DNA from: Rariglobus sp041662485
GTDB lineage: Bacteria; Verrucomicrobiota; Verrucomicrobiia; Opitutales; Opitutaceae
Assembly (NCBI GenBank): GCA_041662485.1
Contig: JBAZSJ010000003.1
Span: 62,001 to 126,000, forward strand
Length of the DNA stretch: 64,000 bases
Direction of reading: 5' to 3'
Positions 41,421 to 50,838 of this stretch are shown piece by piece (the stretch's first letter is position 1; each line of letters starts with the position of its first letter). Position numbers and translations under genes: made by a program. The notes under the pieces are model-generated. The model had not been told where the DNA came from. It did not search any database and saw nothing but the letters and a program-made list of their open reading frames with translations.

Positions 41421-41434
41421 GTCAACGCGTTTAC
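41421..41434. promoter_or_regulatory. LacI-type operator upstream of rhamnosidase copy 2
   Basis: GTCAACGCGTTTAC, dyad GTnAACGCGTTnAC, 111 bp before the rhamnosidase start. Same motif as 31464-31477 apart from one central-flank base. Confidence 0.6.
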
Positions 41435-41544
41435 CGACCTGGGCTCTATCCAAGGCGACACAAGCGGGGCAGGCTGACCGCCTTTCAACGGGGCATTGGC
41501 CACGCGCCTATGCCCAAACGCCCCGGCTCATCACCTTATTTTGC

Positions 41545-44322
41545 ATGGTCTCCGCGCCCTCCAACCCTGCCAACACCAACTGCGGGGACACTTCCGCCTT
41601 GAACTCCCCGCACGCCGGGCCCCGCCCGCACGCACGCTTTGTCTGGGTGAAGGACGACGCCCCGTCCCGCAACCAGTTCGTCCGGTTTGAGCGCACGTTC
41701 GAGCTGGCCGAGGTGCCCCGGTCCCTGCCGCTCAATCTCTTCGCCGACACCCGCTACCGCCTGCGGATCAACGGCGATTTTGTGGCCTCCGGACCGGGCC
41801 GTTTCGTCACCCAGTTCCCCGAATTCGACCGCCACGACCTCGCCCCGCGCCTCCGCCCGGGCACCAATAAAATCACCGTCGAGGTCAATTTTTTTGGCGC
41901 CTCGTCATACCAAAGCATGCCGGACGGCGCCCCGGGCTTCATCGCATGGGGCGGCGGCCCCGCCGTTGATTTGGCCACACCAGGAAACTGGCGCGCCTTC
42001 CGCCTCAATGCATGGCGGTCCGACGCGCCCCTCTTCAGCTTCGCCCAAAATCCGGTTGAAATCTGCGATACCCGCCTCTCGGAGGCAGGAGATCCCCGTC
42101 CTCTCGTCCCCCTCTCGGGCAAGGCCGCCCCTTGGGGCGATCTTGCCCCGTATTCCGGAGCGCCCATCCCGTTCCTTGCCCACCGCCCGAAGCGCATCGA
42201 ACTCGCCGGTCGCCTGATCAGCGACGAACGTCGGTTCGGTTTCATGTCCCACGATGACAACTCGGGGCGGGGCACCGAGAAACCCTGGCGAGCCTTTGCC
42301 ACTTGGATCCGGTCTCCGCGCGACCAGACCGTGATCTTGAGCTGCTTTTGGAGCGAACTTCTGTGCAACGGCGTCCCCGTCCCGGTGGATACCAACACTC
42401 CCTGCGGCAACCATGGCCACTGCACCGTGGCGCTACGCGAAGGCTGGAACCTGCTCACCGGCGAAATCTGCGTCCTGACCGAGTTTTGGGCCTACTGCCT
42501 CGGCATTCCCGTATCGGCCGGCCTCTCCCTGCATGGCCGCCGCGATTCGTCCTGCGCGGCACCCTTCGCGCTTTCGCCCAACTCCCCGCGCGCCGGTCTC
42601 CTCCTGCCCATCCCCGCCGATACCGAACCGCCCGAAAGCTGGTCCCTGCACGACGGCAACATCCGGGCGATCACCCCGGCGCGTTTGATCGCCTGGGAGA
42701 TCCCGGAGGCCGGCTCGATGCGCAACATCGCACTCGGGCGACTCCCGGAAACCTCCACCATCGAGTCCGCCGAAGCGACGTGGTGCTTTTCCTTCGCGGG
42801 CGAATTACTCGGCCACATCGTTCTTGATGTCGAGGCGCCCGCCGGAGCCATCCTCGACGTCGCCTGCGACGACTGGCAGTCCCCGCACGGCGGGGTCGCC
42901 CTCTACCGATCCAACCCCTTCACCGACGCCGCCGACCGCTTCATCCTCCGGGGCGGACGCCAACGCGTGGAACTCTTCCACCCGCGCGGCGGCAAGCTCA
43001 TCCAAGTCGTCTTGCGCGCCCCGCACGGCGCGGCTCCGCTCTCGCTGCACGACGTGTTTGTCCGCTCGCGCCAGACCCTCGGCGCCGACGAAACCCGCTT
43101 CTCCAGCGACCATCCCGTCCTCGACTGGGCATGGCCGGTCGCCCTGCGCACACTCATCGCCTCCACCGACGAAGCCTACTCCGATTGCCCCTGGCGCGAG
43201 CGCGGCAGCTACATCGGCGACAGCTACGTCAACATCCACCTCAACCTCCTCCTCAACGGCGACTATCGCACCGCCCGCCGCACCCTGCGCATCTTTGCCC
43301 AGGCGCAGCTCCCCGACGGCCAGCTCGCCTGCTGCGCCCCGGCCTGGCTGCGCAGACCCCACGAAGACTTCACCCTCGTCTGGCTGCTGGCTCTCCACGA
43401 TTTTTGGGCCGCCACCGGCGATACCACGCTGGCGTCGGAGCTTTGGCCCGTCGTGCGCCGCATCTGGGACAGCCCGTCATGGGAACGCCACATCTCCGGC
43501 CTCTGGAACACCTCGGGAACCCACCTCTTTGTTGACTGGGGTGCGCTTCCCACCGAACGCGAAGGCGAGGCCAACGCCATCATCAACCTGTTCCGTTTTG
43601 GCGCCGCCCGCGCCTGCGCCCGCCTCGCGACTGCCTTGGGTCGCGACACCGAGGCCGCTACGTTTGACGCCCAGGCCACCGCCGTGGAATCCGCCCTGTT
43701 CAGCCTCCTCTGGAACGATACCGAAGGCCGCCTGCTCCCCTCGCTCAAGGAAACCACCGCCGCCGTGCATGCCAATACGCTGGCCCTCGCCTTTGGGCTG
43801 GGCCCTCGCCGCACACGCGAGCGCATCCTTGCCTATCTGGAGCCAAAACTGCGCGACAACTTCGCCAAAGGTCTTCGTGACGGCCAGGCCGCCGGACACC
43901 TCGAACTTTATTTCTTGAATTACCTGCTGCCGGCCCTTGCCGCCCACGGACGACCGGACCTCGCGGAATTGCTCATCGACCAGCATTACGGTTTTCTCCG
44001 AAACATCGGCGACGACACCCTGCCCGAGTGCTTTTGCCGGGTCGCGCAGATGGCCGGCAGTCGCTGCCACAGCTGGTCCGGCGCCCCCGCCATTTACGCC
44101 GCCCGCCAGGTGCTCGGTCTCCGGCAGATCACCCTCGGCAACCCCAACGACTTTGTCTTCGACCCGGTCGTCCACGGCATCAACCGCGCTTCCGGTCGCA
44201 TCGCCCACCCGCTCGGCTGGATCGAAATCTCCTGGCGCCGCGAAAACGGCGTCATCCACCCGACGATCTCCGCCCCCGCCGGCATCTCTATTGGTCGGGT
44301 TGCGGCCGGCGTCCCGGCATAA
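41545..44322 (+). CDS. Alpha-L-rhamnosidase-like protein (GH78-like), copy 2
   Basis: 925 residues from ATG 41545, chosen because the paralog is 935 residues and the upstream extension overlaps the symporter gene. Sandwich domains: SRNQFVRFERTFEL; NLFADTRYRLRINGDFVASGPGRF; EVNFFGASSYQSMPDG. Catalytic barrel: FSSDHPVLDWAWPVALRTLIASTDEAYSDCPWRERGSYIGDS, with the GH78 DCPxRE motif. C-terminal region ends IEISWRRENGVIHPTISAPAG. No signal peptide. Domain order is the same as copy 1, with many identical blocks. A LacI-type operator lies in its promoter region, so unlike copy 1 it may have its own promoter. It is followed after 117 bp by a secreted glycosidase. Confidence 0.8.
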   Translation: MVSAPSNPANTNCGDTSALNSPHAGPRPHARFVWVKDDAPSRNQFVRFERTFELAEVPRSLPLNLFADTRYRLRINGDFVASGPGRFVTQFPEFDRHDLAPRLRPGTNKITVEVNFFGASSYQSMPDGAPGFIAWGGGPAVDLATPGNWRAFRLNAWRSDAPLFSFAQNPVEICDTRLSEAGDPRPLVPLSGKAAPWGDLAPYSGAPIPFLAHRPKRIELAGRLISDERRFGFMSHDDNSGRGTEKPWRAFATWIRSPRDQTVILSCFWSELLCNGVPVPVDTNTPCGNHGHCTVALREGWNLLTGEICVLTEFWAYCLGIPVSAGLSLHGRRDSSCAAPFALSPNSPRAGLLLPIPADTEPPESWSLHDGNIRAITPARLIAWEIPEAGSMRNIALGRLPETSTIESAEATWCFSFAGELLGHIVLDVEAPAGAILDVACDDWQSPHGGVALYRSNPFTDAADRFILRGGRQRVELFHPRGGKLIQVVLRAPHGAAPLSLHDVFVRSRQTLGADETRFSSDHPVLDWAWPVALRTLIASTDEAYSDCPWRERGSYIGDSYVNIHLNLLLNGDYRTARRTLRIFAQAQLPDGQLACCAPAWLRRPHEDFTLVWLLALHDFWAATGDTTLASELWPVVRRIWDSPSWERHISGLWNTSGTHLFVDWGALPTEREGEANAIINLFRFGAARACARLATALGRDTEAATFDAQATAVESALFSLLWNDTEGRLLPSLKETTAAVHANTLALAFGLGPRRTRERILAYLEPKLRDNFAKGLRDGQAAGHLELYFLNYLLPALAAHGRPDLAELLIDQHYGFLRNIGDDTLPECFCRVAQMAGSRCHSWSGAPAIYAARQVLGLRQITLGNPNDFVFDPVVHGINRASGRIAHPLGWIEISWRRENGVIHPTISAPAGISIGRVAAGVPA

Positions 44323-44439
44323 GCCTGCTACCAAATGAAACCAATGCCCCGGCATACCGCGCTCAGAACGAACGAGCCCCTCGTTCTTCAGGGCGAAAAG
44401 TCTCCCTGCCGGCACAATCCGATTTTTTATTCCATCCCT

Positions 44440-46911
44440 ATGAAATCCCTGCTCGCCCCATCGCTTCTATTGTCCCTGCTCGCCTCGCCATGCTTCGCCC
44501 TTCCCCCGGTGAAGGGCGACAGAGCGGTGTTTGAAATTTCCCCGACAGTAATAGTGGCGAATCCGCCCCGCTTCGGGGTGAATATAGAACCGCCTGCGAT
44601 GTCTCATTGGGGCACCGAATCTTGGCACAATCAGTGGGAGTTGGCGCCGAACCCAAATCCGGTTTCCGCCCGTATCAAAGGCACCGCCACCGGCGGCTCC
44701 GCCACCACGCTCGAAAACGAGGGCAAGGAAGGCAAGGGGGTGAAGATCGGCTTTTACGATGTTTTCCGCGACGGCTATTTTGATGGTGGCACGGCGGCGG
44801 TTTACCGGTTCGCCGACGGCAAAATTTCCCTCGTGCGCGAGTCCAGGATCGCCACGTTTCAATCCTCGAAGGAGGGACCGAACCGGGTCACCTTCGCCGA
44901 ACCGGGCCCCGAAGTGCAGGCCGGCGACGAATACGTTCTCACCGCCGTCCGCACCGATTTCCCCTCCTCGGTCACCCGCACCTGGGGAGAAAAGCCCTGG
45001 TGGCTGTTCGCAGGGCTCTCGCTGAACAACAGGGAGGAACAAAAACTCTGGGACGCAGGCGTTCGCACCGCCCTTGTCGCCGACGCGCCGCCCGGCGGAG
45101 GGGGGGCTTCCTTCGCGCTCACGATTCCCGCCGGCTGGACGGGGAACCGCGTGAGCATCGGGCACTGGTTCCTTTCCGGACAGGCACCCGACGCACCTCG
45201 TCTCCACGAGGGCAAGACCTACACCCTGCGCCTTTGGATGAAACAAACCGGCATGACCACCGGAACCGTGGATGTGAACATCGGCGGACTTGCAAACCCC
45301 TCGTTCAAGGTCGCGGGAAACTGGCGGGAATTCACGGCCGACTTCATCGGCGCCCCGCCTCCGAAATCAAGAGTCACCCGTTTTGAAATCAGTCCCGCCG
45401 AACCTGGCACTCTGCTGGTGGACAACATCACCATCGTGGAAAAGGACGGTCCGCCCGCCTATGGATTTTACCCCCAGGTAGTCGATACTCTGAAGCGGTT
45501 CCATCCGAGCACGCTTCGCCTCTGGGTTCTCCAGGAAAACAAAGGTTTTGGCAAACGGCTGGATGACGCCCTCGGCGACCCCGCCGACTCGAATCTTACC
45601 TTCCGCGAAACCGGGGGAGGGGCGACCACCGCGGCGATTGGATTGCACCGGCAACTCGAACTCTGCGCCCAGGTGGGCACCGAACCATGGATTATCACGT
45701 CCACGATGTTCTCCGGGCAGGAGCAAAAGGACCTCATCGAATACCTCGCCGGTCCCGCCAGCTCCCCCTACGGGAAAAAACGCGCCGCCTGGGGGCGAAG
45801 CGCCCCCTGGACCGATACCTTCAAGCATATCAAAATCGAGATGGGCAACGAAACGTGGAACCCGTCGTTCGCACCCCAGAATTTCGCCTTCCGGGGCGCC
45901 GTTTACGGGGCGTATGCCGACTACATGTTCCGACAAATGAAGGTCTCTCCCTGGTTCAAGGCGGACAACTTCCAGTTCATCCTCAATGGCTGGATTGCCC
46001 AAACCAAGGATGATCAATATGCATTCGGCGCCCTGGCATTGCGCAACGCGCCGAATGCCCAAGCCATTGACATCGCCTACTACACGGGAGGCTGGGATTC
46101 CGTCGGGCTCATGTTGGCCGACAGCCCCGAGGAAAGCTGGATGAACATCCTCACCTATTCCCGTCGCATGCTGGCGCCACGCGCCCGCGAGTTCAAGGCC
46201 ACGGCGGATAGCATCGCCGCCCAGCAGGGTCGCCCCGGCGCCGTTCAGTCCCTCGTCTACGAGGCGGGTCCCGGCTACACCCTGCCCGGCCCCGGCAAGT
46301 TCAATCGCGCCGAACAGGAGGAGGGCAAGTCCCTCGGCCAAGCCATCAACTCGCTCGATATTTTCATGGGCAACCTGCGCGAGGGTTACGGAGACCAGAC
46401 ATTCTTCATGTTTCGGAACGGCCACTACTGGTCCTCCCATAACCGCCAGTGGGGAGAGCACATCGCCTGGAAAGCCCTCGGCATGCGCAACAGCCTCCTG
46501 CAAGGCGACCTGATCACCGCGACGCCGAAGAAAATGGTCACGATGGATATCCCCGAGACCAAGGCCGATGTGGTTTCACAAACGAACAGCGCGGACAAGA
46601 AAGTGAAGTCGTTTCCCGCCGTGCCCGACATGCCGCTGATCGATTGCTACGCGTTCCGCGACGGCAAACGCTACAGTTACATGCTCATCTCGCGGCGTCT
46701 CGACGGCCCCACCAAGACCACGCTGAATCTGCCCTACGACCCGCAGTCCAAATATTCGATCCACACCCTCGGCGGCAAGAGCCCCGCCCTCCACAACATC
46801 GACGAGGAAGTCGTCAAGGTCGTCTCCGAGGAAAAACAGGGCATGACAAAATCGTTCACCCTCGACGTGCCCGCCCACTCGGTGGTCGTCGTGATCAACG
46901 AAGCCAAATAA
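44440..46911 (+). CDS. Secreted clan GH-A-like glycosidase with internal carbohydrate-binding-like domain
   Basis: 823 residues from ATG 44440; upstream in-frame codons to 44335 do not form a signal peptide, whereas MKSLLAPSLLLSLLASPCFA does. RFGVNIEPPAMSHWGTESWHN opens the mature enzyme. Residues about 200-330 (SFALTIPAGWTGNRVSIGHWF; YTLRLWMKQTGMTTGTVDVNIGG; LLVDNITIVEKD) look like a CBM4/9-type beta-sandwich. The barrel has HIKIEMGNETWNPSF (Glu of NE as acid/base) and SLVYEAGPGYTLPG (Glu as nucleophile). C-terminal beta domain ends SFTLDVPAHSVVVVINEAK. Related to the 554-residue protein at 18719 but larger by the inserted binding domain. Probably periplasmic or extracellular. Substrate unknown. 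Confidence 0.62.
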   Translation: MKSLLAPSLLLSLLASPCFALPPVKGDRAVFEISPTVIVANPPRFGVNIEPPAMSHWGTESWHNQWELAPNPNPVSARIKGTATGGSATTLENEGKEGKGVKIGFYDVFRDGYFDGGTAAVYRFADGKISLVRESRIATFQSSKEGPNRVTFAEPGPEVQAGDEYVLTAVRTDFPSSVTRTWGEKPWWLFAGLSLNNREEQKLWDAGVRTALVADAPPGGGGASFALTIPAGWTGNRVSIGHWFLSGQAPDAPRLHEGKTYTLRLWMKQTGMTTGTVDVNIGGLANPSFKVAGNWREFTADFIGAPPPKSRVTRFEISPAEPGTLLVDNITIVEKDGPPAYGFYPQVVDTLKRFHPSTLRLWVLQENKGFGKRLDDALGDPADSNLTFRETGGGATTAAIGLHRQLELCAQVGTEPWIITSTMFSGQEQKDLIEYLAGPASSPYGKKRAAWGRSAPWTDTFKHIKIEMGNETWNPSFAPQNFAFRGAVYGAYADYMFRQMKVSPWFKADNFQFILNGWIAQTKDDQYAFGALALRNAPNAQAIDIAYYTGGWDSVGLMLADSPEESWMNILTYSRRMLAPRAREFKATADSIAAQQGRPGAVQSLVYEAGPGYTLPGPGKFNRAEQEEGKSLGQAINSLDIFMGNLREGYGDQTFFMFRNGHYWSSHNRQWGEHIAWKALGMRNSLLQGDLITATPKKMVTMDIPETKADVVSQTNSADKKVKSFPAVPDMPLIDCYAFRDGKRYSYMLISRRLDGPTKTTLNLPYDPQSKYSIHTLGGKSPALHNIDEEVVKVVSEEKQGMTKSFTLDVPAHSVVVVINEAK

Positions 46912-46926
46912 CCCAACCGTGTCCAC

Positions 46927-47185
46927 CTTGCCGCCTGCTTGGATCGGCTTCGCGCGGACCAAACAAGGGATTGGTCACGGCACACGCGCCAATCACCTCG
47001 GGCAACCGTTCATACCCGTCAGGAACCTTCACCTCGCGCAGTGACAGAAAATCCTGCGGCACCACCCGCCTCGCCACACCTGCATGCGAACCAAACCGCC
47101 ATCCCGACGCAGAAGCCATCCCCGCGCCCGCATCGTTCGTCGCGCTGCCACCGATCCCCTCCACGATCCGCCCTGCCCCCTTCAA
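46927..47185 (-). pseudogene. Fragment of a glycerate kinase (GlxK/GarK family)
   Basis: The minus-strand frame reads EGIGGSATNDAGAGMASASGWRF, then VPDGYERLPEVIGACAVTNPLFGPREA. GGSATNDxGAGM and the DVTNPLxGPxGA-type segment are hallmarks of type I glycerate kinases, in the correct order and spacing. Only about 85 residues remain, from near the middle of a protein of about 380. It lacks the N-terminal and C-terminal parts and no ribosome site is evident. A decayed remnant. Confidence 0.6.
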
Positions 47186-47220
47186 TCGGGTAGAGCGACT
47201 TCGCCCCCCGACAAAATCGA

Positions 47221-47252
47221 GTGCCGGCTTAGTGCCGGCTTAGTGCCGGCTT
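47221..47252. repeat. Short tandem repeat, three GTGCCGGCTTA units
   Basis: Two full 11-bp units and a third of 10 bp, perfectly repeated, each with a GCCGGC core. Lies between the kinase remnant and the GH116-like gene. Confidence 0.8.
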
Positions 47253-47625
47253 CTCAGGACGATCAAGGGTGAAGGAAACGGCGCGGCCCGAGACGGTCGC
47301 AGTAAGTTTTTTAGCGAGTGGACGGATCGTGACTTGGTGCGCGCGCGGGACGGATCCTGATAATCTCGACGCAAGCAGCGGGGAAGCCGTCGGGAACGAA
47401 CGCGCCAATGACGAAATCCGCCACTCCAGTGGCGAGAACCTCGACAGACTGCTCCCTACAGACGCAGTTAGCCGCGCCGCACGGGCCCAAGCCGAAGCCA
47501 CCGACCACCGAATCACGTAAGCCCCCCCGACCGGCAAGACGAAACGCGGCCCGGCCAAAATCGTGGGACTGGTCCCACCCTCCCGTGGTGGTGAAACCAA
47601 CGGACTTCGTTTGAAGGAAGCGTTT

Positions 47626-50157
47626 ATGGCACTAACCACCACCATGCATCATTCCCAACTGCCCCGCTCCGGCATGGCCCTCGGTGGCATCGGAACCGGC
47701 AGCTTCGAAATCCGCCAGGACGGCGGCTTCTACAACTGGAGCATCTTCAACAACGCCCCCCTCTTCGCCGGCCCGCGTTTCCCTCATGGCGGCAAGCAAC
47801 TCCTCTTCTTCAAGCTATGGCTTCGCGTCGCCGGCGAAAATCCCCGCATGGTGCTCCTCCAGATCGAAGACGGCGACCACCCCGCGTCCTTCGAGCTAGA
47901 CAGTCTCCATTATCTCTTCCCTTGGCTGACCGGCATGGACGTGATTCGCACCACAGCTAGCTTCCCCTTTTCCGATCTGGAGTTCGAGCAGCACGGCCTT
48001 CCGCTGCGCCTGACGATGCGCGCCTGGTCGCCCTTCGTCCCTGGAGACGTGGATGCCTCCTCGTTGCCGCTCGCTTGGTTCGACATCGAGGTCCGCTCCA
48101 TCTCCGACCGTGCGGTGGACGTGCAGATTCTCGGCGTGCTTCGCAACGTCGTCGCTTACGACCAGACCTCCCGTGTCTATGTCAACCGTCGCGTGCGCGA
48201 CGCGGATTTCTCCGCCGTGGTCTGCGAGGCCGGCCAGACCGATTCCACCAACTCCACCACCGGCTCGATGTGCTTGGCCTGTTTCTCCGAGACCTCGACC
48301 GCCTATATGGGATGGGAACATCTCCATCCCTACTACGAACGAGCCCTGATCGAATATCCGCTTCCCGAATGCGATGACACCGCCGGCCGCAATGGACACG
48401 ACAAAGCCACCGGCGCGCTCCGCGCCGACCCCCGCTGCTTCGTCACCATCGGCGACCACGCCACCTTGGAAAAACACGGTGCCACTCTCCGGCGCACCTT
48501 CGCTCTGTCGTGGCATTTCCCCAACAACTACGCCAAACAGCCCAATGGTGTCCTCGCGGGCTACCTTGAAGACGAGCCGTTCCCCGGCAATGCCCCTGTC
48601 GAAGCCTCCGGCGCCAAATCATCCGCCGCAGGTCGCATGCTCGAAAGCCACCGCTATGCCGCCCGTTTCGACTCCGCCGAAGCCGTCGCCCGACACGCCA
48701 AGACCGAGCGCGCCCGCCTGCTCGCTGACACCGAAGCGTTTCATCGGGTCTTCTTCGACAGCTCCCTTCCCGGCTTCGTGCTCGACCAAGTAAACTCCCA
48801 GCTCAACACCCTGCGCTCCAGCACCTGGCTCACCCGCACCGGCATGTTCGGCGTCATGGAGGGACTCACGCCCGACCGGTCCTTCGCCGGCATCGCCACC
48901 GTGGACGTCGCCATGTATGGCCAGATCGCAATTTCCCTGCTCTTTCCTGCGCTCGACCGTCAGACCGCCGACATCTGGACCAAGTTTCAGAACCCCAACG
49001 GCTCGATCATTCACTCGGTCAGCTGCAACTCCGAGGTGCCCTGCCCAGGCGAGCTCAACGGCCACCGCCTTGATCTCCCCGGCCAATACGCCTTCATGGT
49101 CCTGCGCTGCGCCCTCTGGTCCGGCGACGAAGCCTATCTGGAAAAAACCTGGCCTCATGTGAAGTCCGCGCTCGCCTACGTGCTGCGCGAACGCGACCGC
49201 AACGGCGACAAGCTCCCCGACATGGAGGGCATCATGTGCTCCTACGACAACTTCCCAATGTTCGGCGTCTCTCCCTACGTTGTCACCCAGTGGCTCGCCG
49301 CCGTTTCCCTCGCACTCGTAGCCGCGCGCAAGCTCGGTGACGCATCTTTCATTTCCGAATACACGCCCTGTTACGAGCAAGGTATCGCTACGCTCGAACG
49401 CACCGCGTGGAACGGCGACTATTTTAACCTCTCCTCCGAACCCGATTCCAAGGATCCCGTCGGCCGGATCGGCTGCCTGACCGACCAGATCATCGGCGAC
49501 GGCCTCGCCCACCACCTCGGCCTGCCCCCCCTGGTCGCGCCCGACAAGGCCTCCCGCGCGCTCGACGCGATCCTCCGCCTCAACTACAAACCCGATCAAG
49601 GCCTGCGCAACTGCCAGTGGCCCACCGACGAGTTCCTGCACCCCGTGCACAAAGACTGCTGGGTGGACCAGGCCAACACCTGTTGGACCGGCGTGGAGTT
49701 CAACTTCGCCGCGCATCTCTACCACGTCGGCCGCCACGAGCAGGCCGAGGAGATCGTCCGCAACATCGACACGCGCTACCGCAAGTGGGGCCTGTATTGG
49801 GATCACCAGGAATTCGGCGGCCACTACTTCCGCCCCCTCTCCGCGCTGGCGCTGCCCAACGCCTTCATCGGTCTCTCCTACGACGGCGAGACGCTGCGCA
49901 TAGCCCCGTCCCGCCCTCTGCCCGTCGGCCGCTGGTGCGTGCTCCTACCCGGCGCCTACGGCACGCTGCGCCGCACCGCAAACGAAGCAATTCTGGAACT
50001 CCGCTATGGCAACATCACCCCCGCCCGCATCGAGATTCTCATCACGGGAGACATCACCGTGACCGGTTTCGCGGCGAATTACTCGGCCAAGCTGATCGAG
50101 GGCGGCGTCGTGTTCGAACTGTTTGATACCGTCCGCGCTTGGGGATTTTCGTTTTAA
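47626..50157 (+). CDS. GH116-family (GBA2-type) beta-glycosidase
   Basis: 843 residues from ATG 47626, preceded by GAAGGAAG at a suitable distance. N-terminal beta domain typical of GH116: GMALGGIGTGSFEIRQDGGFYNWSIFNN, HYLFPWLTGMD, SWHFPNNY. C-terminal (alpha/alpha)6 barrel (DUF608 type): NSQLNTLRSSTWLTRTGMFGVMEG; DVAMYGQIAISLLFPALDRQ; DRNGDKLPDMEGIMCSYDNFPMFGVSPYVVTQWLAA; DQIIGDGLAHHLG; PTDEFLHPVHKDCWVDQANTCWTGVEF. Family members cleave beta-glucosides, glucosylceramide or beta-xylosides. No signal peptide. It stands alone, 0.7 kb after the previous gene, and is followed by an unrelated nucleotidyltransferase pair. Exact substrate cannot be read from the sequence. Confidence 0.82.
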   Translation: MALTTTMHHSQLPRSGMALGGIGTGSFEIRQDGGFYNWSIFNNAPLFAGPRFPHGGKQLLFFKLWLRVAGENPRMVLLQIEDGDHPASFELDSLHYLFPWLTGMDVIRTTASFPFSDLEFEQHGLPLRLTMRAWSPFVPGDVDASSLPLAWFDIEVRSISDRAVDVQILGVLRNVVAYDQTSRVYVNRRVRDADFSAVVCEAGQTDSTNSTTGSMCLACFSETSTAYMGWEHLHPYYERALIEYPLPECDDTAGRNGHDKATGALRADPRCFVTIGDHATLEKHGATLRRTFALSWHFPNNYAKQPNGVLAGYLEDEPFPGNAPVEASGAKSSAAGRMLESHRYAARFDSAEAVARHAKTERARLLADTEAFHRVFFDSSLPGFVLDQVNSQLNTLRSSTWLTRTGMFGVMEGLTPDRSFAGIATVDVAMYGQIAISLLFPALDRQTADIWTKFQNPNGSIIHSVSCNSEVPCPGELNGHRLDLPGQYAFMVLRCALWSGDEAYLEKTWPHVKSALAYVLRERDRNGDKLPDMEGIMCSYDNFPMFGVSPYVVTQWLAAVSLALVAARKLGDASFISEYTPCYEQGIATLERTAWNGDYFNLSSEPDSKDPVGRIGCLTDQIIGDGLAHHLGLPPLVAPDKASRALDAILRLNYKPDQGLRNCQWPTDEFLHPVHKDCWVDQANTCWTGVEFNFAAHLYHVGRHEQAEEIVRNIDTRYRKWGLYWDHQEFGGHYFRPLSALALPNAFIGLSYDGETLRIAPSRPLPVGRWCVLLPGAYGTLRRTANEAILELRYGNITPARIEILITGDITVTGFAANYSAKLIEGGVVFELFDTVRAWGFSF

Positions 50158-50319
50158 CGCAGAGCCTCGGAAGCACAAAGACGATTCGCTCAGCCCCGAC
50201 GACCTCGCCTGATACCTGGGGCACGTGAGTGAATCGCGTTTGACTCCCGTTACTGTTCAATCGCGAGAAAGCGGCGTGCCGCGCTGGACAGTCCATCCAA
50301 ACATCCTCATATTGCAGCG

Positions 50320-50838
50320 ATGGCAGCCACCATATTTGCACGTCTGGCCCCCTCGCATCACGAATTGCGTGAGATCGAAGGCTTTTCGCGTGACCAATTG
50401 CTCGGTATCGCTGTCGCCCGTGGCTGTCGGCACTACGCCTCCTTTGCCGATAGCCCCAATAAAGTGGATGAACCCAGCATCTCCCACGAAGTCTTGGGAT
50501 GCGCCCTGCTACGTGGCCCTCGGAACATTGAAACCTTCCGCGCCATTCGTGTAGCTGCAATGGTGCTTAGTGACGAAGGAAACTCTCCCGATGAAATTGG
50601 TTCCGCCGCTGTGGCCTTTCAGGTCGAAGGGCGTGTATCCCACATCGCTAAACTAGCATTAAAAGCCGATAATCGGCCCGATTTTTGGAACGCAGTGCTG
50701 GCCAGCCTCCCGTCCATGGATGATGTGTCCGAGGTAAGTTTCCTGCCCGGCATATCGCGGCTTCGCTCCGAAACCCAAATGACGGGCCTCGGTCGCGGAC
50801 GATCACTGGTCTGGCTTCGGACGGCTTATGCTCGATGA
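50320..50838 (+). CDS. Partner protein of a nucleotidyltransferase pair
   Basis: 172 residues, no recognised domain. Mostly helical (LAPSHHELREIEGFSRDQLLGIAVARG; HEVLGCALLRGPRNIETFRAIRVAAMVLSDEGNSPDEIG), ending in a basic stretch. Its stop overlaps the start of the next gene in an ATGA junction, so the two are translated together. In type IV toxin-antitoxin or AbiE-like systems, the gene before the nucleotidyltransferase is the antitoxin; that role is possible here but there is no HTH. Base composition is less GC-rich than the flanking glycan genes, suggesting transfer. Confidence 0.5.
   Translation: MAATIFARLAPSHHELREIEGFSRDQLLGIAVARGCRHYASFADSPNKVDEPSISHEVLGCALLRGPRNIETFRAIRVAAMVLSDEGNSPDEIGSAAVAFQVEGRVSHIAKLALKADNRPDFWNAVLASLPSMDDVSEVSFLPGISRLRSETQMTGLGRGRSLVWLRTAYAR

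Larger units (their letters stand above)
46912..47625. other. Non-coding stretch with gene remnants and short tandem repeats
   Basis: About 0.7 kb between two glycosidase genes. It contains a glycerate kinase fragment on the minus strand (46927-47185) and three GTGCCGGCTTA repeats (47221-47252). No intact gene is supported. Confidence 0.5.

Noticed and set aside
41308..41544. 79-codon N-terminal extension of rhamnosidase copy 2
   Set aside because: Overlaps the end of the symporter gene, crosses a hairpin and an operator, and makes the protein longer than its paralog.
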